Shown piece by piece: positions 8,418 through 17,811 of a stretch of DNA of 64,000 nt. Each line of letters starts with the position of its first letter. Positions within the stretch are counted from its first letter, which is position 1. The position numbers and the translations under genes were made by a program. Where the stretch lies: positions 1 through 64,000 of the forward strand of contig ONJT01000008.1 of NCBI GenBank assembly GCA_900318245.1. Reading direction: 5' to 3'. Source of the DNA: an uncultured Bacteroidales bacterium (lineage in GTDB: Bacteria; Bacteroidota; Bacteroidia; Bacteroidales; Paludibacteraceae). The notes beneath the pieces are model-generated. The model had not been told where the DNA came from. It saw only the letters and a program-made list of their open reading frames with translations, and did no database searches.

Positions 8418-10233
8418 TGAGTACTGCTTCTCCTATACGTTTGCGTAAATCTCTGCGTTTTACCTCTCCGGTGAGATATTGCTCAATCATCATCGTGGCT
8501 ACCGGACATGCCCAAGTAGCACCGAAACCGGCATTCTCTACCACCACAGCCACCGCTATCTGCGGATCCTCTACCGGCGCGAAACCGATGAAGATGGCGT
8601 GGTCGCGTCCATGCGGGTTCTGTACCGTTCCGGTCTTACCGGCCATATGCAGACTGTCGATCGCGTAATGGCGTCCCGTACCGTAAATCATCACGCGGTG
8701 CATACCCTCTTTGACGACCTCGAAATGTTGCTTCTTGATTGCCAACTCGTGGCGGTGGGTGAGCATGGAGTCGTTCTTGTTAAGGTGCGGGGAGATATAA
8801 TAGCCTTCGTTAGCTATCGTAGCCGCTTGGTTGGCCAACTGCAAAGGAGTGACCAGAATCTCTCCTTGGCCGATACTGAGGGAGCGGATGGTGATGGCTT
8901 TCCAGCCGGTTTTACCGTAGAATTTATCGAATAGCCGCGTGCTCGGGATACTACCGGCCGATTGTTCGTTGAGGTCGGAATCCGTGAAGCGCTGACCCAG
9001 ACCAAAACTCATCACCGCCTCGCGCCATAACTCGTAGCGATGACGGAAGTTCTCGTTATCTTTGCCGTATCCGTCCATCTGCAGCAGGTCGCGGAAGGCG
9101 CACCAGAAATAAGGGTTACAACTCTGCTCTATCGCTCGATCCAGCGCCACCGGCGAACCGTGATGGTGGGTACATTTGATAGGCGTACTACCCGGTCCTG
9201 AACAAGGATAGAGCGTGTTGGGCGTGATAGCTCCTTGCTCCAGACATACCAGCGATTGAACGGTTTTGAAAGTCGATCCCGGCGGATACATCGCCTGCGT
9301 AGCGCGGTTCATGAGCGGTTTGGTCTTGTCATGCAGTAGCACGTTGTAGTTCTTGCTGCGCTCTTTGCCCACCAAAACCTTGGGATTCCAACTCGGATTG
9401 GACACTAAAGCCAAGATCTCGCCGGTCTTCGGTTCGATGGCTACGGCGCTTCCTATCTTTCCCGCCAATAGCTCTTCCGCTAATAGTTGCAACCGGATAT
9501 CGAGGGTCGTATACAGGTCCGTTCCGGCTTTTGCCGTGCGGTCTAAGGCACCATTCTGATAACTACCTTGCATGCGCCCGCGCGAGTCGCGCATCAGCAC
9601 TTCCACACCTTTCTCGCCGCGTAACTCCCGCTCGTATGTGCGCTCCAGACCATCCCGGCCATAGTAGTCTCCGCGGGCATAATAGTCGTCGTGGTCGATA
9701 TCATTCTGATTGACTTCACCTACCGAACCCAACACATGCGCTGCGGCTTTGTAGGTGTAGTCGCGCAAGGTACGTTTCTGAATATGAATACCGGGGAAAA
9801 GAAACAGTTCTTCCTGCAGCGTCGCGACATCTTCTTTCTTAAGCTGACTCATAAAAACCTGCGGTGTCCATCGGGAATATCCGCGATTCTTTCGCCGGTC
9901 TTTGATCTCTGCGATACGCTCGTCAAACTCCTTCCGGCTGATCTTCAAGCATCGGCAGAAAGCCACTGTATCCCAATCGGCTTTCATGTCGCGCATCACC
10001 ATCGTCACTTCATAGATCGGTTGGTTAAAGACGAGCAGCTCGCCATTACGGTCGTATATCAAGCCGCGGGAAGGATAAATCGTCTGCTTGACCAACGCAT
10101 TGTTATCCGCTTGGTCTTTGGTCGATTGGTCGATGATTTGGAGGTAAAACAACCGGATGATATACACCAATACAATCACAACGGCAATACCGCTGATGAC
10201 GTACCGGCGTTTATAGTATAGGTCGTTAATCAT
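8395..10233 (-). CDS. mrdA: penicillin-binding protein 2 (elongation transpeptidase)
   Basis: Class B PBP that crosslinks peptidoglycan in the elongasome with RodA and MreBCD. The 612 residues show an N-terminal membrane anchor, a dimerisation domain (SRGLIYDRNGELLVFN), and the transpeptidase motifs in order: STFK near residue 317, SCN near 372 and KTG near 532. Length is typical. It overlaps mreD by 4 bp and rodA by 23 bp, so the set is tightly coupled. Confidence 0.95.
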   Translation of the reverse strand: MINDLYYKRRYVISGIAVVIVLVYIIRLFYLQIIDQSTKDQADNNALVKQTIYPSRGLIYDRNGELLVFNQPIYEVTMVMRDMKADWDTVAFCRCLKISRKEFDERIAEIKDRRKNRGYSRWTPQVFMSQLKKEDVATLQEELFLFPGIHIQKRTLRDYTYKAAAHVLGSVGEVNQNDIDHDDYYARGDYYGRDGLERTYERELRGEKGVEVLMRDSRGRMQGSYQNGALDRTAKAGTDLYTTLDIRLQLLAEELLAGKIGSAVAIEPKTGEILALVSNPSWNPKVLVGKERSKNYNVLLHDKTKPLMNRATQAMYPPGSTFKTVQSLVCLEQGAITPNTLYPCSGPGSTPIKCTHHHGSPVALDRAIEQSCNPYFWCAFRDLLQMDGYGKDNENFRHRYELWREAVMSFGLGQRFTDSDLNEQSAGSIPSTRLFDKFYGKTGWKAITIRSLSIGQGEILVTPLQLANQAATIANEGYYISPHLNKNDSMLTHRHELAIKKQHFEVVKEGMHRVMIYGTGRHYAIDSLHMAGKTGTVQNPHGRDHAIFIGFAPVEDPQIAVAVVVENAGFGATWACPVATMMIEQYLTGEVKRRDLRKRIGEAVLNESVKKW

Positions 10234-10724
10234 CTGTATCTCAGGGAGTTATACCCTATTATGATGAAAATGGTAACCAAACTGCTTACGAGCGTCTCTA
10301 CCAGCACAAAACCAATATGCGCCCAGTTCCACGCGGCCAGCAGGAAGACGATCAGATGGTGAATCACCACCAAAATCACTACGTATCGCAGTAGCGCCTC
10401 CATACCTAAGGAACGAAGCGAAATCTGCTCATTCAATCGGTCTTTGTCATTCACGATCGCGCCGATCAGATACGGACGGATAAACATGATGAAGATACAA
10501 GCGGCGGTGTGGATACCCATCGAGTTACAGAAGATATCCATGATCAGGCCCACTACGGCACCGATAATCATATCGGCGCTATGGGACAAGGTGATAGGCA
10601 TCATCAGTAGGCACAGGACATAGATATACGGATGGCATACGCCAAGCAGCTGCAGTTGGTCAAAGAGCAGCACCTGCAGGATCATCACGAGGATATACCG
10701 TCCTATTTGTTTAGTCCAATCCAT
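10230..10724 (-). CDS. mreD: rod shape-determining protein MreD
   Basis: A 164-residue, highly hydrophobic protein with about five membrane segments, placed between mreC and mrdA as is usual. MreD links the MreB filament and MreC to the PBP2/RodA synthase. The sequence is weakly conserved, so size, topology and synteny carry the call. Its start lies inside the mreC 3' end (14-bp overlap). Confidence 0.87.
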   Translation of the reverse strand: MDWTKQIGRYILVMILQVLLFDQLQLLGVCHPYIYVLCLLMMPITLSHSADMIIGAVVGLIMDIFCNSMGIHTAACIFIMFIRPYLIGAIVNDKDRLNEQISLRSLGMEALLRYVVILVVIHHLIVFLLAAWNWAHIGFVLVETLVSSLVTIFIIIGYNSLRYR

Positions 10725-11502
10725 TTTCTAACTGTTCTAATTCTTCCTGATGGGCATTTTGTACCACCTCGACGTATTTCAAGCGCTTGAAATTAGTGTG
10801 CAGGCGCACGCGAATGCGATAATACGATTCACCCTCCTTCAATACGCTATTTTCTACGATTCCAACGGGAATTCCTTCGGGGAAGACGGGACTCAAACCG
10901 CTGGTCACAATCGTGTCTCCCGAGTTGACGACCATATGTGCCGCCACATCGGCCAGTTGGGCAAAACGACAGTCCTTGCCGTCCCATTGAAGCGTACCGA
11001 TATAGTCATTCTTGGTGAAACGGCAACTGAGATTCGAGTGCGTGTTGATGATCGGCAGCACCACGCTGTAGTTCTGGCCTACCGTACGCACGATACCTAC
11101 CACGCCATCCGCATTCCGAACGCCCTGGCCGCGTTGGATACCGTCCACACTGCCTCGATTGATGGTCAGGTAGTTATGCAACTGGTCGGTCGTCATCTGC
11201 ACGACTTTCGCCGCTTCATAATGGATGGCATCTCTTTTTTCTGTCGAATCCATCGAGCAAATCTGATTGCGTAGCGCTGCATTTTCAGCTGCTAACTCTT
11301 CGTTCACGCTACGTAGCCGGAAATAGTTTGTGATGTCCGCAATCTGCTCGTTCTGCCAGGCGACAAACTCGTTCGCCGTACTCAGGATACTGCTTCTTGG
11401 ATAGGCATTGTTATATGAAAATAACATAAATGCAGCAACTTCCAGGATGATAAATACCAGGAAGTTGCTATACCGCAGCAGTATCTTGAGCAAATTCTGC
11501 AT
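10711..11502 (-). CDS. mreC: rod shape-determining protein MreC
   Basis: A 263-residue bitopic protein with one N-terminal membrane helix (about residues 12-30). A coiled coil follows (EELAAENAALRNQI, about 68-82), then the periplasmic beta-domain region with NRGSVDGIQRGQGV and VVTSGLSPVFPEGIPVG, both typical of MreC. MreC bridges MreB and the cell-wall synthases. It sits 14 bp after mreB. Confidence 0.94.
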   Translation of the reverse strand: MQNLLKILLRYSNFLVFIILEVAAFMLFSYNNAYPRSSILSTANEFVAWQNEQIADITNYFRLRSVNEELAAENAALRNQICSMDSTEKRDAIHYEAAKVVQMTTDQLHNYLTINRGSVDGIQRGQGVRNADGVVGIVRTVGQNYSVVLPIINTHSNLSCRFTKNDYIGTLQWDGKDCRFAQLADVAAHMVVNSGDTIVTSGLSPVFPEGIPVGIVENSVLKEGESYYRIRVRLHTNFKRLKYVEVVQNAHQEELEQLENGLD

Positions 11503-11516
11503 GCCGTTTTAGGGAA

Positions 11517-12536
11517 TTAACGGAGCAAGAATCCGAAGTTATTCACGTTCTTCAGCGCTACGCCTGTACCGCGAGCAACCGAATGCAGCGGATCATCTGC
11601 TACGTGGAACGGAATAGTAATCTTATCCGTCAAGCGGCGTGCCAGACCGTGCAGCAACGCGCCACCACCGGTCAGGTAGATACCGCGTTTCACGATATCG
11701 GAGTACAACTCCGGAGGAGTGGTCTCCAGCGCCTGAAGAATAGCGCTCTCGATCTTCGACACACTCTTCTCGAGGCAGTGCGCGATCTCCTGATAACTTA
11801 CCGGAACGGACATAGGCAGGGCGGTTACCTTATTCGGGCCGACTACCACGAAATCTTCCGGTGCATCCTCCAACTCCGGCAGGGCAGAACCTACCTGAAT
11901 CTTAATACGCTCTGCTGTCGGTTCATCGATACGCAGGTTGTGCATACGACCCATGTACTCGATGATATCCTGGTTGAAATCATCACCGGCGATCTTGATA
12001 GACTTGTTGCTAACGATGCCGCCGAGCGAGATCACGGCGATCTCTGTCGTACCACCACCGATATCGACAATCATACAACCCTCCGGACTCTCTACGTCCA
12101 AACCGATACCGATAGCGGCCGCCATAGGCTCGTATATCATGTAGATGTCACGTCCTCCGGCGTGCTCCGACGAGTCGCGCACGGCACGGATCTCCACCTC
12201 GGTCGAACCCGAAGGGATACAAACGACCATGCGGATGGAGGGGGTGAATAAACGCGCTTGTTTCGGAATCATCTTGATCATTCCGCGAATCATCATCTCG
12301 CAAGCATAGAAATCCGCAATCACACCGTCGCGTAAGGGGCGTACCGTACGAATCATCGAACCGCCCTTACCAATCATCTGTTGCGCCTTGCGGCCAACGG
12401 CAACCATCTTGTTGTCCGCCATAGAAATAGCGACTACAGAAGGCTCATCCACTACAATCTTATCATCACACATGATGATGGTGTTCGCCGTTCCTAAGTC
12501 GATCGCAATCTCTTGAGTAAAAGAAAAAAGTCCCAT
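11517..12536 (-). CDS. mreB: actin-like rod shape-determining protein MreB
   Basis: Bacterial actin homologue that forms membrane-associated filaments guiding lateral wall synthesis. The 339 residues contain the phosphate-1 loop DLGTANT (residues 13-19), the phosphate-2 motif DIGGGTTEIAV, and the C-terminal adenosine motif LTGGGALLHGL. Full length. First gene of the operon reading through to mnmG. A well-formed promoter lies about 40 bp upstream of the ATG. Confidence 0.98.
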   Translation of the reverse strand: MGLFSFTQEIAIDLGTANTIIMCDDKIVVDEPSVVAISMADNKMVAVGRKAQQMIGKGGSMIRTVRPLRDGVIADFYACEMMIRGMIKMIPKQARLFTPSIRMVVCIPSGSTEVEIRAVRDSSEHAGGRDIYMIYEPMAAAIGIGLDVESPEGCMIVDIGGGTTEIAVISLGGIVSNKSIKIAGDDFNQDIIEYMGRMHNLRIDEPTAERIKIQVGSALPELEDAPEDFVVVGPNKVTALPMSVPVSYQEIAHCLEKSVSKIESAILQALETTPPELYSDIVKRGIYLTGGGALLHGLARRLTDKITIPFHVADDPLHSVARGTGVALKNVNNFGFLLR

Positions 12537-12576
12537 ATTTTAGTATTGTTGTTAGTGCGCATTTCGGAAAATTGTG

Positions 12577-12607
12577 CAAAATTACAACTTTTTTTTCATA
12601 TATGCAA
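12577..12607 (-). promoter_or_regulatory. Bacteroidota housekeeping promoter of the mreB operon
   Basis: On the minus strand a -33 TTG (12607-12605) and a -7 TAATTTTG (12584-12577) are separated by exactly 20 bp. The TTG is followed by CATATAT and an A-tract, the extended form shared with other promoters in this window. Confidence 0.75.
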
Positions 12608-12662
12608 GCGCGCGCGATTTTTTTTATTTTTTTATAAAAAAGTGTAGGGTGCAAAAATGGAC

Positions 12663-12695
12663 AAAAAAAGAGTGATAACTTTTGATCGTTATCAC
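12663..12695 (-). terminator. rho-independent terminator of tRNA-Asn
   Basis: Read on the minus strand, a perfect 8-bp stem GTGATAAC/GTTATCAC with an 8-base loop is followed by TCTTTTTTT. It starts 7 bp after the tRNA and separates it from the mreB promoter. Confidence 0.9.
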
Positions 12696-12701
12696 CCCGT
12701 G

Positions 12702-12775
12702 CGCTCCCTCTAGGACTTGAACCTAGGACCCCCTGATTAACAGTCAGATGCTCTAACCGACTGAGCTAAGGAAGC
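12702..12775 (-). tRNA. tRNA-Asn (GTT)
   Basis: A 74-base cloverleaf. The acceptor GCTTCCT pairs with AGGGAGC. The D-arm is GCTCAGTCGGTTAGAGC. The anticodon loop CTGTTAA is closed by TCTGA/TCAGG and gives anticodon GTT. The T-arm contains GGTTCAAGTCC and the discriminator is G. CCA is not encoded. Own promoter and own terminator flank it. Confidence 0.97.
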
Positions 12776-12786
12776 GAAATCGGCCG

Positions 12787-12817
12787 CAAAAGTACTGCTT
12801 TTTTTTTATATACGCAA
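12787..12817 (-). promoter_or_regulatory. promoter of tRNA-Asn
   Basis: Minus-strand TTG (12817-12815), exactly 20 bp, then TACTTTTG (12794-12787). The -33 side reads TTGCGTATAT followed by a run of nine A residues and GCAG. This 31-bp core is identical to that of the tRNA(CAT) promoter at 22078-22108. Confidence 0.88.
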
Positions 12818-12838
12818 GTTTTTTTCAAAAAAAATTTG

Positions 12839-12846
12839 TATCTTTG
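12839..12846 (+). promoter_or_regulatory. -7 element for the sugar/nucleoside kinase transcript
   Basis: TATCTTTG followed by CAAAG matches the -7 consensus TAnnTTTG, 48 bp before the ATG at 12895. No TTG lies at the usual 20-bp distance. It is divergent from the tRNA-Asn promoter, whose -33 box is only 22 bp away. Confidence 0.6.
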
Positions 12847-12894
12847 CAAAGTTTTTTGATAATTAACCCGATTTTTGGTAAAAAATACGAAAAA

Positions 12895-13899
12895 ATGAAG
12901 AAAATTCTCGGATTAGGAAATGCGCTGACGGACATCCTCTTGCAGGTGAGTGAGGATGATTTGCGCGAACTGGGTTTTCCGAAAGGGAGTATGAATCTTA
13001 TCTCGATGAAGCAGGCGGAAGAGATTCAATTCCGCTTTGCATCGGTGCGTAAGCGCATGGTAGCCGGTGGATCGGCCAGCAACGCGGTGAACTGTGTCGC
13101 GGCTTTGGGCGGTAAAGCGGCTTTCATCGGCAAGATCGGAAATGACGAGGTGGGCGATTTCTACCGCGAGGACATGCTCAAGAACGGGGTCAAACCGATT
13201 CTGTTGCTCTCGCAACAAGCAATGTCCGGTTGCTCTATCGTGCTGATCACGCCGGATGGCGAGCGCACGTTTGCTACGTACCTGGGTGCTGCGGCGGAGC
13301 TCTGCGCCGACGATATCCAGAAGGATGCCTTCAACGGATATGACATCTTCCATATTGAGGGATACCTCGTGCAGAACCACGACCTGATTGAGAAAGCGAT
13401 TCGCCTGGCGAAGGAGTCCGGATGTATGGTGTCGTTGGATCTGGCGTCCTACAACGTAGTTAACGAGAACCATGCTTTCCTCAAAGACTTGATCAAGCAA
13501 TATGTAGATATCGTCTTTGCCAACGAGGACGAGTCGTTTGCCTATACCCACCTCAATCCGGAAGAGTCCGTACAGATGATCGCCGAGCAATGCGATATCG
13601 CGGTAGTGAAGGTCGGTAAGAACGGATCGTACATACAGCAGGGTAGCAAGCGCCATCATATCGGGGCGATAACTACGAGTTGTACCGATTCCACCGGTGC
13701 CGGAGACCTTTTTGCTGGAGGATTCCTTCATGCGCTGAGTGACGGATTTGATATCCGCCGCTGTGCCGAGATAGGTACCATCGCTGCCGGCCGCGTAGTG
13801 GAAATCGTAGGTACCAAACTGAGTGAAGAGACCTGGGATGAGATCCGCAGGATCTGCGCTCTCTACCGCGGGTTTATGCAGAAATACGACAAAGAATAA
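12895..13899 (+). CDS. PfkB-family kinase, probably adenosine kinase-like
   Basis: A 334-residue ribokinase-family enzyme that phosphorylates a sugar or nucleoside hydroxyl with ATP. It has the family patterns GGSASNAVNCVAALGG near residue 60 and DSTGAGDLFAGGFLHAL near 265-281, the Asp of GAGD being the catalytic base. I set the start at ATG 12895 because a TTG-initiated frame further upstream begins inside the -7 promoter element. Overall similarity is closest to the adenosine kinase branch common in Bacteroidota. The substrate is inferred. It heads a plus-strand run with plsC 9 bp downstream. Confidence 0.82.
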   Translation: MKKILGLGNALTDILLQVSEDDLRELGFPKGSMNLISMKQAEEIQFRFASVRKRMVAGGSASNAVNCVAALGGKAAFIGKIGNDEVGDFYREDMLKNGVKPILLLSQQAMSGCSIVLITPDGERTFATYLGAAAELCADDIQKDAFNGYDIFHIEGYLVQNHDLIEKAIRLAKESGCMVSLDLASYNVVNENHAFLKDLIKQYVDIVFANEDESFAYTHLNPEESVQMIAEQCDIAVVKVGKNGSYIQQGSKRHHIGAITTSCTDSTGAGDLFAGGFLHALSDGFDIRRCAEIGTIAAGRVVEIVGTKLSEETWDEIRRICALYRGFMQKYDKE

Positions 13900-13908
13900 C
13901 ATACCAAT

Positions 13909-14649
13909 ATGAAATACATCCTCTATCCTTTTTACGTACTCTATCAGTATTTGATAGCTTGGCCGCTGTTGGCTTTGTTGACGATGTTCACCGCCATCTT
14001 CACCGTTTGCACCGTCCATTGGCGCAACGCGGAGTTTGTGCACAAAGTGCAGCAGTTCTGGTCGCGCTCGTTTTTCTGGTTGATGTTTTTGCCCGTTTCT
14101 GTCGATGGAATCGAACATATTGAGCCCAAACAGAGCTATGTCTTTGTCGCGAACCATCAGTCGATGTTCGATGTATGGCTGGTGTACGGATGGCTGCCGG
14201 TGATCTTCAAGTGGTTGATGAAAGCGGAGCTGCGCAAAGTGCCGTTTGTAGGCACGGGTTGCAAGGCGGCCGGACATATCTTTGTAGATCGCCGCAATGC
14301 AAAAGCTGCGATGGAGAGTCTCAAGGAAGTGGAGAAACAGCTGGTGGATGGTGTCTGCACGGTGATTTTCCCCGAAGGAACGCGTTCGCTTAACGGCGAG
14401 GTAGGACGCTTCAAACGCGGTGCGTTCCAGATTGCACTGGAACTGGGACTGCCGGTCATTCCCTTGTCGCTCAAGGGTTGTTTCGAGGTGTTACCTAAAG
14501 GTAAAGCGTATGTGACGAGACATCCCGTACATATGCATATCGGCGAACCGATCGACCTGAAGCAGTTCAAGAATGCGGAAGGCGAGATTGATGCCAACGC
14601 AGCGATAGAGGCTGTGCGCAATGCAGTTATTGAAGGAATTAACAAATAA
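13909..14649 (+). CDS. plsC: 1-acyl-sn-glycerol-3-phosphate acyltransferase
   Basis: Converts lysophosphatidate to phosphatidate at the inner membrane. The 246 residues start with a hydrophobic anchor (about residues 5-35). They contain the catalytic HX4D motif NHQSMFD (His83, Asp88) and the glycerol-phosphate site FPEGTRS (154-160). Normal length for the family. Chain specificity is not predictable. It lies 9 bp after the kinase and 6 bp before the HIT gene. Confidence 0.92.
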   Translation: MKYILYPFYVLYQYLIAWPLLALLTMFTAIFTVCTVHWRNAEFVHKVQQFWSRSFFWLMFLPVSVDGIEHIEPKQSYVFVANHQSMFDVWLVYGWLPVIFKWLMKAELRKVPFVGTGCKAAGHIFVDRRNAKAAMESLKEVEKQLVDGVCTVIFPEGTRSLNGEVGRFKRGAFQIALELGLPVIPLSLKGCFEVLPKGKAYVTRHPVHMHIGEPIDLKQFKNAEGEIDANAAIEAVRNAVIEGINK

Positions 14650-14655
14650 AATATT

Positions 14656-15087
14656 ATGTATTCGGATCCCCAAACGTGTCTGTATTGTCAGAACAATGAG
14701 ACACTGCATAACCTGATGATCGAGATCGCACATCTGCGTGTCTCACGTGCGTTTTTATTTAAGGAGCAGACCTATCACGGCCGTTGCTTGGTAGCGTACG
14801 ACAAACATGTGAACGACCTCAATGAGTTGAGCGACGAACAGCGCAATCTCTTTATGGCCGATGTGGCCGATGTGACGCGCGCAATGCAGAAACTCTTCAA
14901 GCCGGAGAAGATCAACTACGGAGCTTATTCCGATAAGTTGAGCCACCTCCATTTTCACTTGGCTCCCAAGTATGTGGACGGGCCGGACTACGGAGGAATT
15001 TTCCAGATGAATCCTGGAAAAGTGTATCTCTCCGAGGCTGAATATGCCGAGATGGTAGAAGCGCTGCGCAAAGAGTTAGTTCCCTAA
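14656..15087 (+). CDS. HIT family nucleotide-binding protein
   Basis: A 143-residue histidine-triad protein. The triad HLHFHLA is at residues 97-103, the middle His being the nucleophile that attacks nucleoside phosphoramidates or dinucleotides. An N-terminal CLYC pair could bind zinc, as in HinT/Ap4A-hydrolase-like members. The substrate is unknown. The stop codon forms part of an 8-bp repeat array that runs up to the holB start. Confidence 0.88.
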   Translation: MYSDPQTCLYCQNNETLHNLMIEIAHLRVSRAFLFKEQTYHGRCLVAYDKHVNDLNELSDEQRNLFMADVADVTRAMQKLFKPEKINYGAYSDKLSHLHFHLAPKYVDGPDYGGIFQMNPGKVYLSEAEYAEMVEALRKELVP

Positions 15088-15107
15088 TCCCCTAACCCGC
15101 TAATCCG
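15084..15107 (+). repeat. 8-bp degenerate tandem array before holB
   Basis: Three units starting CTAA at 15084, 15092 and 15100 (CTAATCCC, CTAACCCG, CTAATCCG) fill the whole gap between the HIT stop codon and the TTG start of holB. Confidence 0.6.
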
Positions 15108-16271
15108 TTGTTATTCAGGGATATCATAGGACAAGAAGCGACGAAACAGCAGTTGCGTCAGACAGTGCGTGAGGGACGAATTCCCCACGCCCAACTCTTC
15201 ACGGGTATATCGGGTATCGGTAAGTTGCAGTTAGCGCTGGCCTATGCCCAGTATCTGAATTGTCCGAACCGGACGGAAGAAGACAGTTGCGGCACATGCC
15301 CCACCTGTCTGCAGTTCCAACACCTGCAACACCCGGATCTGCATTTCGCTTTCCCGATTGTGAAGACCGATGATTATGACCGGTGCGATGACTATGTGGA
15401 CAGTTGGCGAGATATCATCCTGAAAAAGCGTTATTTTGACTTGGATGATTGGCATAAAGCGCTGGGCGTGGAGACGAAGCAGAGTATGATCTATGAGAAA
15501 GAAAGTCAAGAGATCATCCGCAAACTGAGTCTCAAACCCTACGGGAACGGCTATAAAGTGATGATTATCTGGCAACCGGAGAAGATGAATCCATCCAGCG
15601 CCAACAAACTGCTCAAACTGCTGGAAGAACCCCCTGCACAAACGGTCTTTCTCTTGGTGAGCGAGCATCCTGAGCAACTACTAACGACCATCCAGTCGCG
15701 TGTACAGACGATTCGCGTGCCGCGCTTGCCGGATGAGACGATAGCTGCTGCGTTAGTGCAAAAAGGTATCGCTCCGGATCAGGCAGCCGACATCGCCCGT
15801 ATCGCCAACGGCAGTTATCTCGCGGCACAAAAAAAAGCCGATGAATCCGAGGAAAATAAGAAGGAGTTGAACGATTTCATCGCTCTTTTCCGCAATGCCT
15901 ATACGGTGGGTGTTCTCCGAGACCCGCAGAAGAAATACGAGTCGCTCAAGGATCTGCGGAAATGGAGTCTCGAGATGGCGGATAGTAAGGTGGGACGGGA
16001 GAAACAGAAGCATTTCCTGCAATATGCCCAGCAGCAGGTGCGTGAGAATTACGTCCGCAACCTGGCGCAGCCGGAATTGAATTACCAATTGGCGGCCGAG
16101 CGGGAGTTCTCTACGAAGTTCGCGCCGTTTATTCACGACGGGAACGTAGAAGAGATAATGAACCAACTGGAGTTGGCGGAAAGACAGATAGAGCAAAACG
16201 GCAATGCCAAAATCATCTTTTTTGACCTTTGCCTGCAAATGATAGTATTGATTAAAAAACCGAAGAAATGA
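15108..16271 (+). CDS. holB: DNA polymerase III delta' subunit (clamp-loader ATPase-like)
   Basis: A clamp-loader AAA+ subunit of 387 residues. It opens with FRDIIGQEATKQQLR and has a P-loop GISGIGKL (33-40) whose final Ser/Thr is replaced by Leu, compatible with the non-hydrolysing delta' role. A four-Cys zinc module follows (Cys52, 61, 64, 67), then the Glu-containing KLLKLLEEPP segment. The start is a TTG at 15108. No in-frame ATG lies between an upstream stop and the conserved N-terminus. It overlaps ricT by 4 bp (ATGA). Confidence 0.86.
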   Translation: MLFRDIIGQEATKQQLRQTVREGRIPHAQLFTGISGIGKLQLALAYAQYLNCPNRTEEDSCGTCPTCLQFQHLQHPDLHFAFPIVKTDDYDRCDDYVDSWRDIILKKRYFDLDDWHKALGVETKQSMIYEKESQEIIRKLSLKPYGNGYKVMIIWQPEKMNPSSANKLLKLLEEPPAQTVFLLVSEHPEQLLTTIQSRVQTIRVPRLPDETIAAALVQKGIAPDQAADIARIANGSYLAAQKKADESEENKKELNDFIALFRNAYTVGVLRDPQKKYESLKDLRKWSLEMADSKVGREKQKHFLQYAQQQVRENYVRNLAQPELNYQLAAEREFSTKFAPFIHDGNVEEIMNQLELAERQIEQNGNAKIIFFDLCLQMIVLIKKPKK

Positions 16272-17353
16272 AAAAATATACCGTTGGAGCGGAACATAAT
16301 GAATTGGGCGCTGCGGCTACCAAGCGCAACTCGGCGCATATGTTGCCCGTGAGCGATTGGTTGAGTGACCTGCCGGAGAACACCCAGTTGACCGACCTGA
16401 TAGAGGTGCAGTTTAAGAATACCCGTAAGGGTTATTTCCATAATGCCAATCACCTACCTTTGGAGAAAGGCGTCAAGGTGGTCGTGGAGGCAAACCCGGG
16501 ATATGACTTGGGCGAAGTGGTGTTGACCGGTAAGTTGGTGGAACTCCAGATTAAAAAGAATAAGATCGATACCTCGCGTTATGAGATTCGTCAAGTGCTT
16601 CGGATTGCTACCGAAGAAGATTTGGAACGTGCGCGCCAAGCGCACGCGCGCGAGCACGAGACGATGATCAAGGCGCGCGAGCTGGCCAAATCGCTGGGAT
16701 TGGAGATGAAGGTCGGCGACGTGGAGTATCAGGGCGACGGATCGAAGGCTATCTTCTTCTATATCGCAGACGGGCGTGTGGATTTTCGCCAACTCATCAA
16801 GGTGTATGCCGAGACTTTCCGTATCCGCGTAGAGATGAAGCAGATTGGTGCGCGGCAGGAAGCCGGCCGTATCGGCGGAACGGGTCCTTGCGGACGCGAG
16901 TTATGCTGCTCCACGTGGATGATTAACTTCTCGTCCGTCGGAACAGGCGCGGCGCGGTTGCAGAATATCTCGCCTAATCCGCAGAAGTTAGCGGGTATGT
17001 GCGCCAAACTCAAATGTTGTCTTAACTACGAGGTCCCGGTATATGAAGATGCCTCGAAAGCCCTGCCGAGCCGGCATATCGCATTGGAGACAAAAGATGC
17101 GACGTACTATCTCTTCTCGTCCGATCCGCTGGCAGGCACTGTGACCTATTCTTCCGACCAGTCTGTTGCGGCTAACTTACAGACTATCAGCACTAAACGC
17201 GCGCATGAAATCATCGCGATGAACCGCCGCGGAGAAAAACCGTTGACGCTGGAGGGCAATCGCGTAGAGACACCGGAGATCGGGTATGTGCACAATGTAG
17301 GACAAGATGTCACGCGCTTTGACCGCAAGAAAAAGAAAAACTTCAGACGATGA
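16268..17353 (+). CDS. ricT: PSP1-domain protein RicT (YaaT)
   Basis: A 361-residue PSP1/RicT family protein. The Cys-rich patches GPCGRELCC (Cys208, 213, 214) and MCAKLKCC (Cys245, 250, 251) are the expected iron-sulfur ligands. In Bacillus RicT joins RicA and RicF in a complex that promotes RNase Y-dependent RNA maturation. Bacteroidota usually carry RicT alone next to holB and gldH, exactly as here. The C-terminus is lysine-rich. The biochemical role in this phylum is unproven. Confidence 0.85.
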   Translation: MKKYTVGAEHNELGAAATKRNSAHMLPVSDWLSDLPENTQLTDLIEVQFKNTRKGYFHNANHLPLEKGVKVVVEANPGYDLGEVVLTGKLVELQIKKNKIDTSRYEIRQVLRIATEEDLERARQAHAREHETMIKARELAKSLGLEMKVGDVEYQGDGSKAIFFYIADGRVDFRQLIKVYAETFRIRVEMKQIGARQEAGRIGGTGPCGRELCCSTWMINFSSVGTGAARLQNISPNPQKLAGMCAKLKCCLNYEVPVYEDASKALPSRHIALETKDATYYLFSSDPLAGTVTYSSDQSVAANLQTISTKRAHEIIAMNRRGEKPLTLEGNRVETPEIGYVHNVGQDVTRFDRKKKKNFRR

Positions 17354-17811
17354 GAAAGAGTTTCTATATACTGCTAATAGCTGCTGCGGCGAGTCTGTTT
17401 TCCGCTTGCTCGCACGATGTTGTGTACAGTCGATTTATGCCGATTCCATCGGATAAATGGGATGCAGACAGTGTGCTTCGCTTTGACTACGCGATTACGG
17501 ATACTGCGGCCGATTATCGGATGATTGTGTATGTCCGTCATTCGGAGCGCTATCCGTATCAGAACATGTGGTTGTTTGTCGGCGATGGGCAGCGCCAAGA
17601 CACGATTGAGTTTTATCTGGCGGATGACCGAGGCCAGTGGTTGGGAGACCAACACCACGGCTGGATAGAGATGCCGGTACTATTGGAGGAAGAGAAACAC
17701 TTCCCGGATACGGGCGCATACAGCCTGACGATTCAGCATGGCATGCGCGACTCGCTCTTGCGCGGCATTACTGATATCGGCGTGGAGATTATACGAAATG
17801 GGAAAAAATAA
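17350..17811 (+). CDS. gldH: gliding motility/T9SS-associated lipoprotein GldH
   Basis: A 153-residue lipoprotein with a signal peptide ending at about Cys20 (LFSAC), followed by a compact beta-rich domain typical of GldH. GldH is needed for gliding in Flavobacterium and is conserved in many non-motile Bacteroidales. It overlaps ricT by 4 bp at the start and trmB by 14 bp at the end. With gldB and gldJ it is the second of three Gld lipoproteins in this window, all in different operons. Confidence 0.82.
   Translation: MRKSFYILLIAAAASLFSACSHDVVYSRFMPIPSDKWDADSVLRFDYAITDTAADYRMIVYVRHSERYPYQNMWLFVGDGQRQDTIEFYLADDRGQWLGDQHHGWIEMPVLLEEEKHFPDTGAYSLTIQHGMRDSLLRGITDIGVEIIRNGKK

Noticed and set aside
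12913..14277. A 454-codon open frame on the minus strand antisense to the kinase and plsC genes
   Set aside because: Its residues lack any family motif, and it lies fully antisense to two strongly supported genes; the frame is open because of codon bias in those genes.
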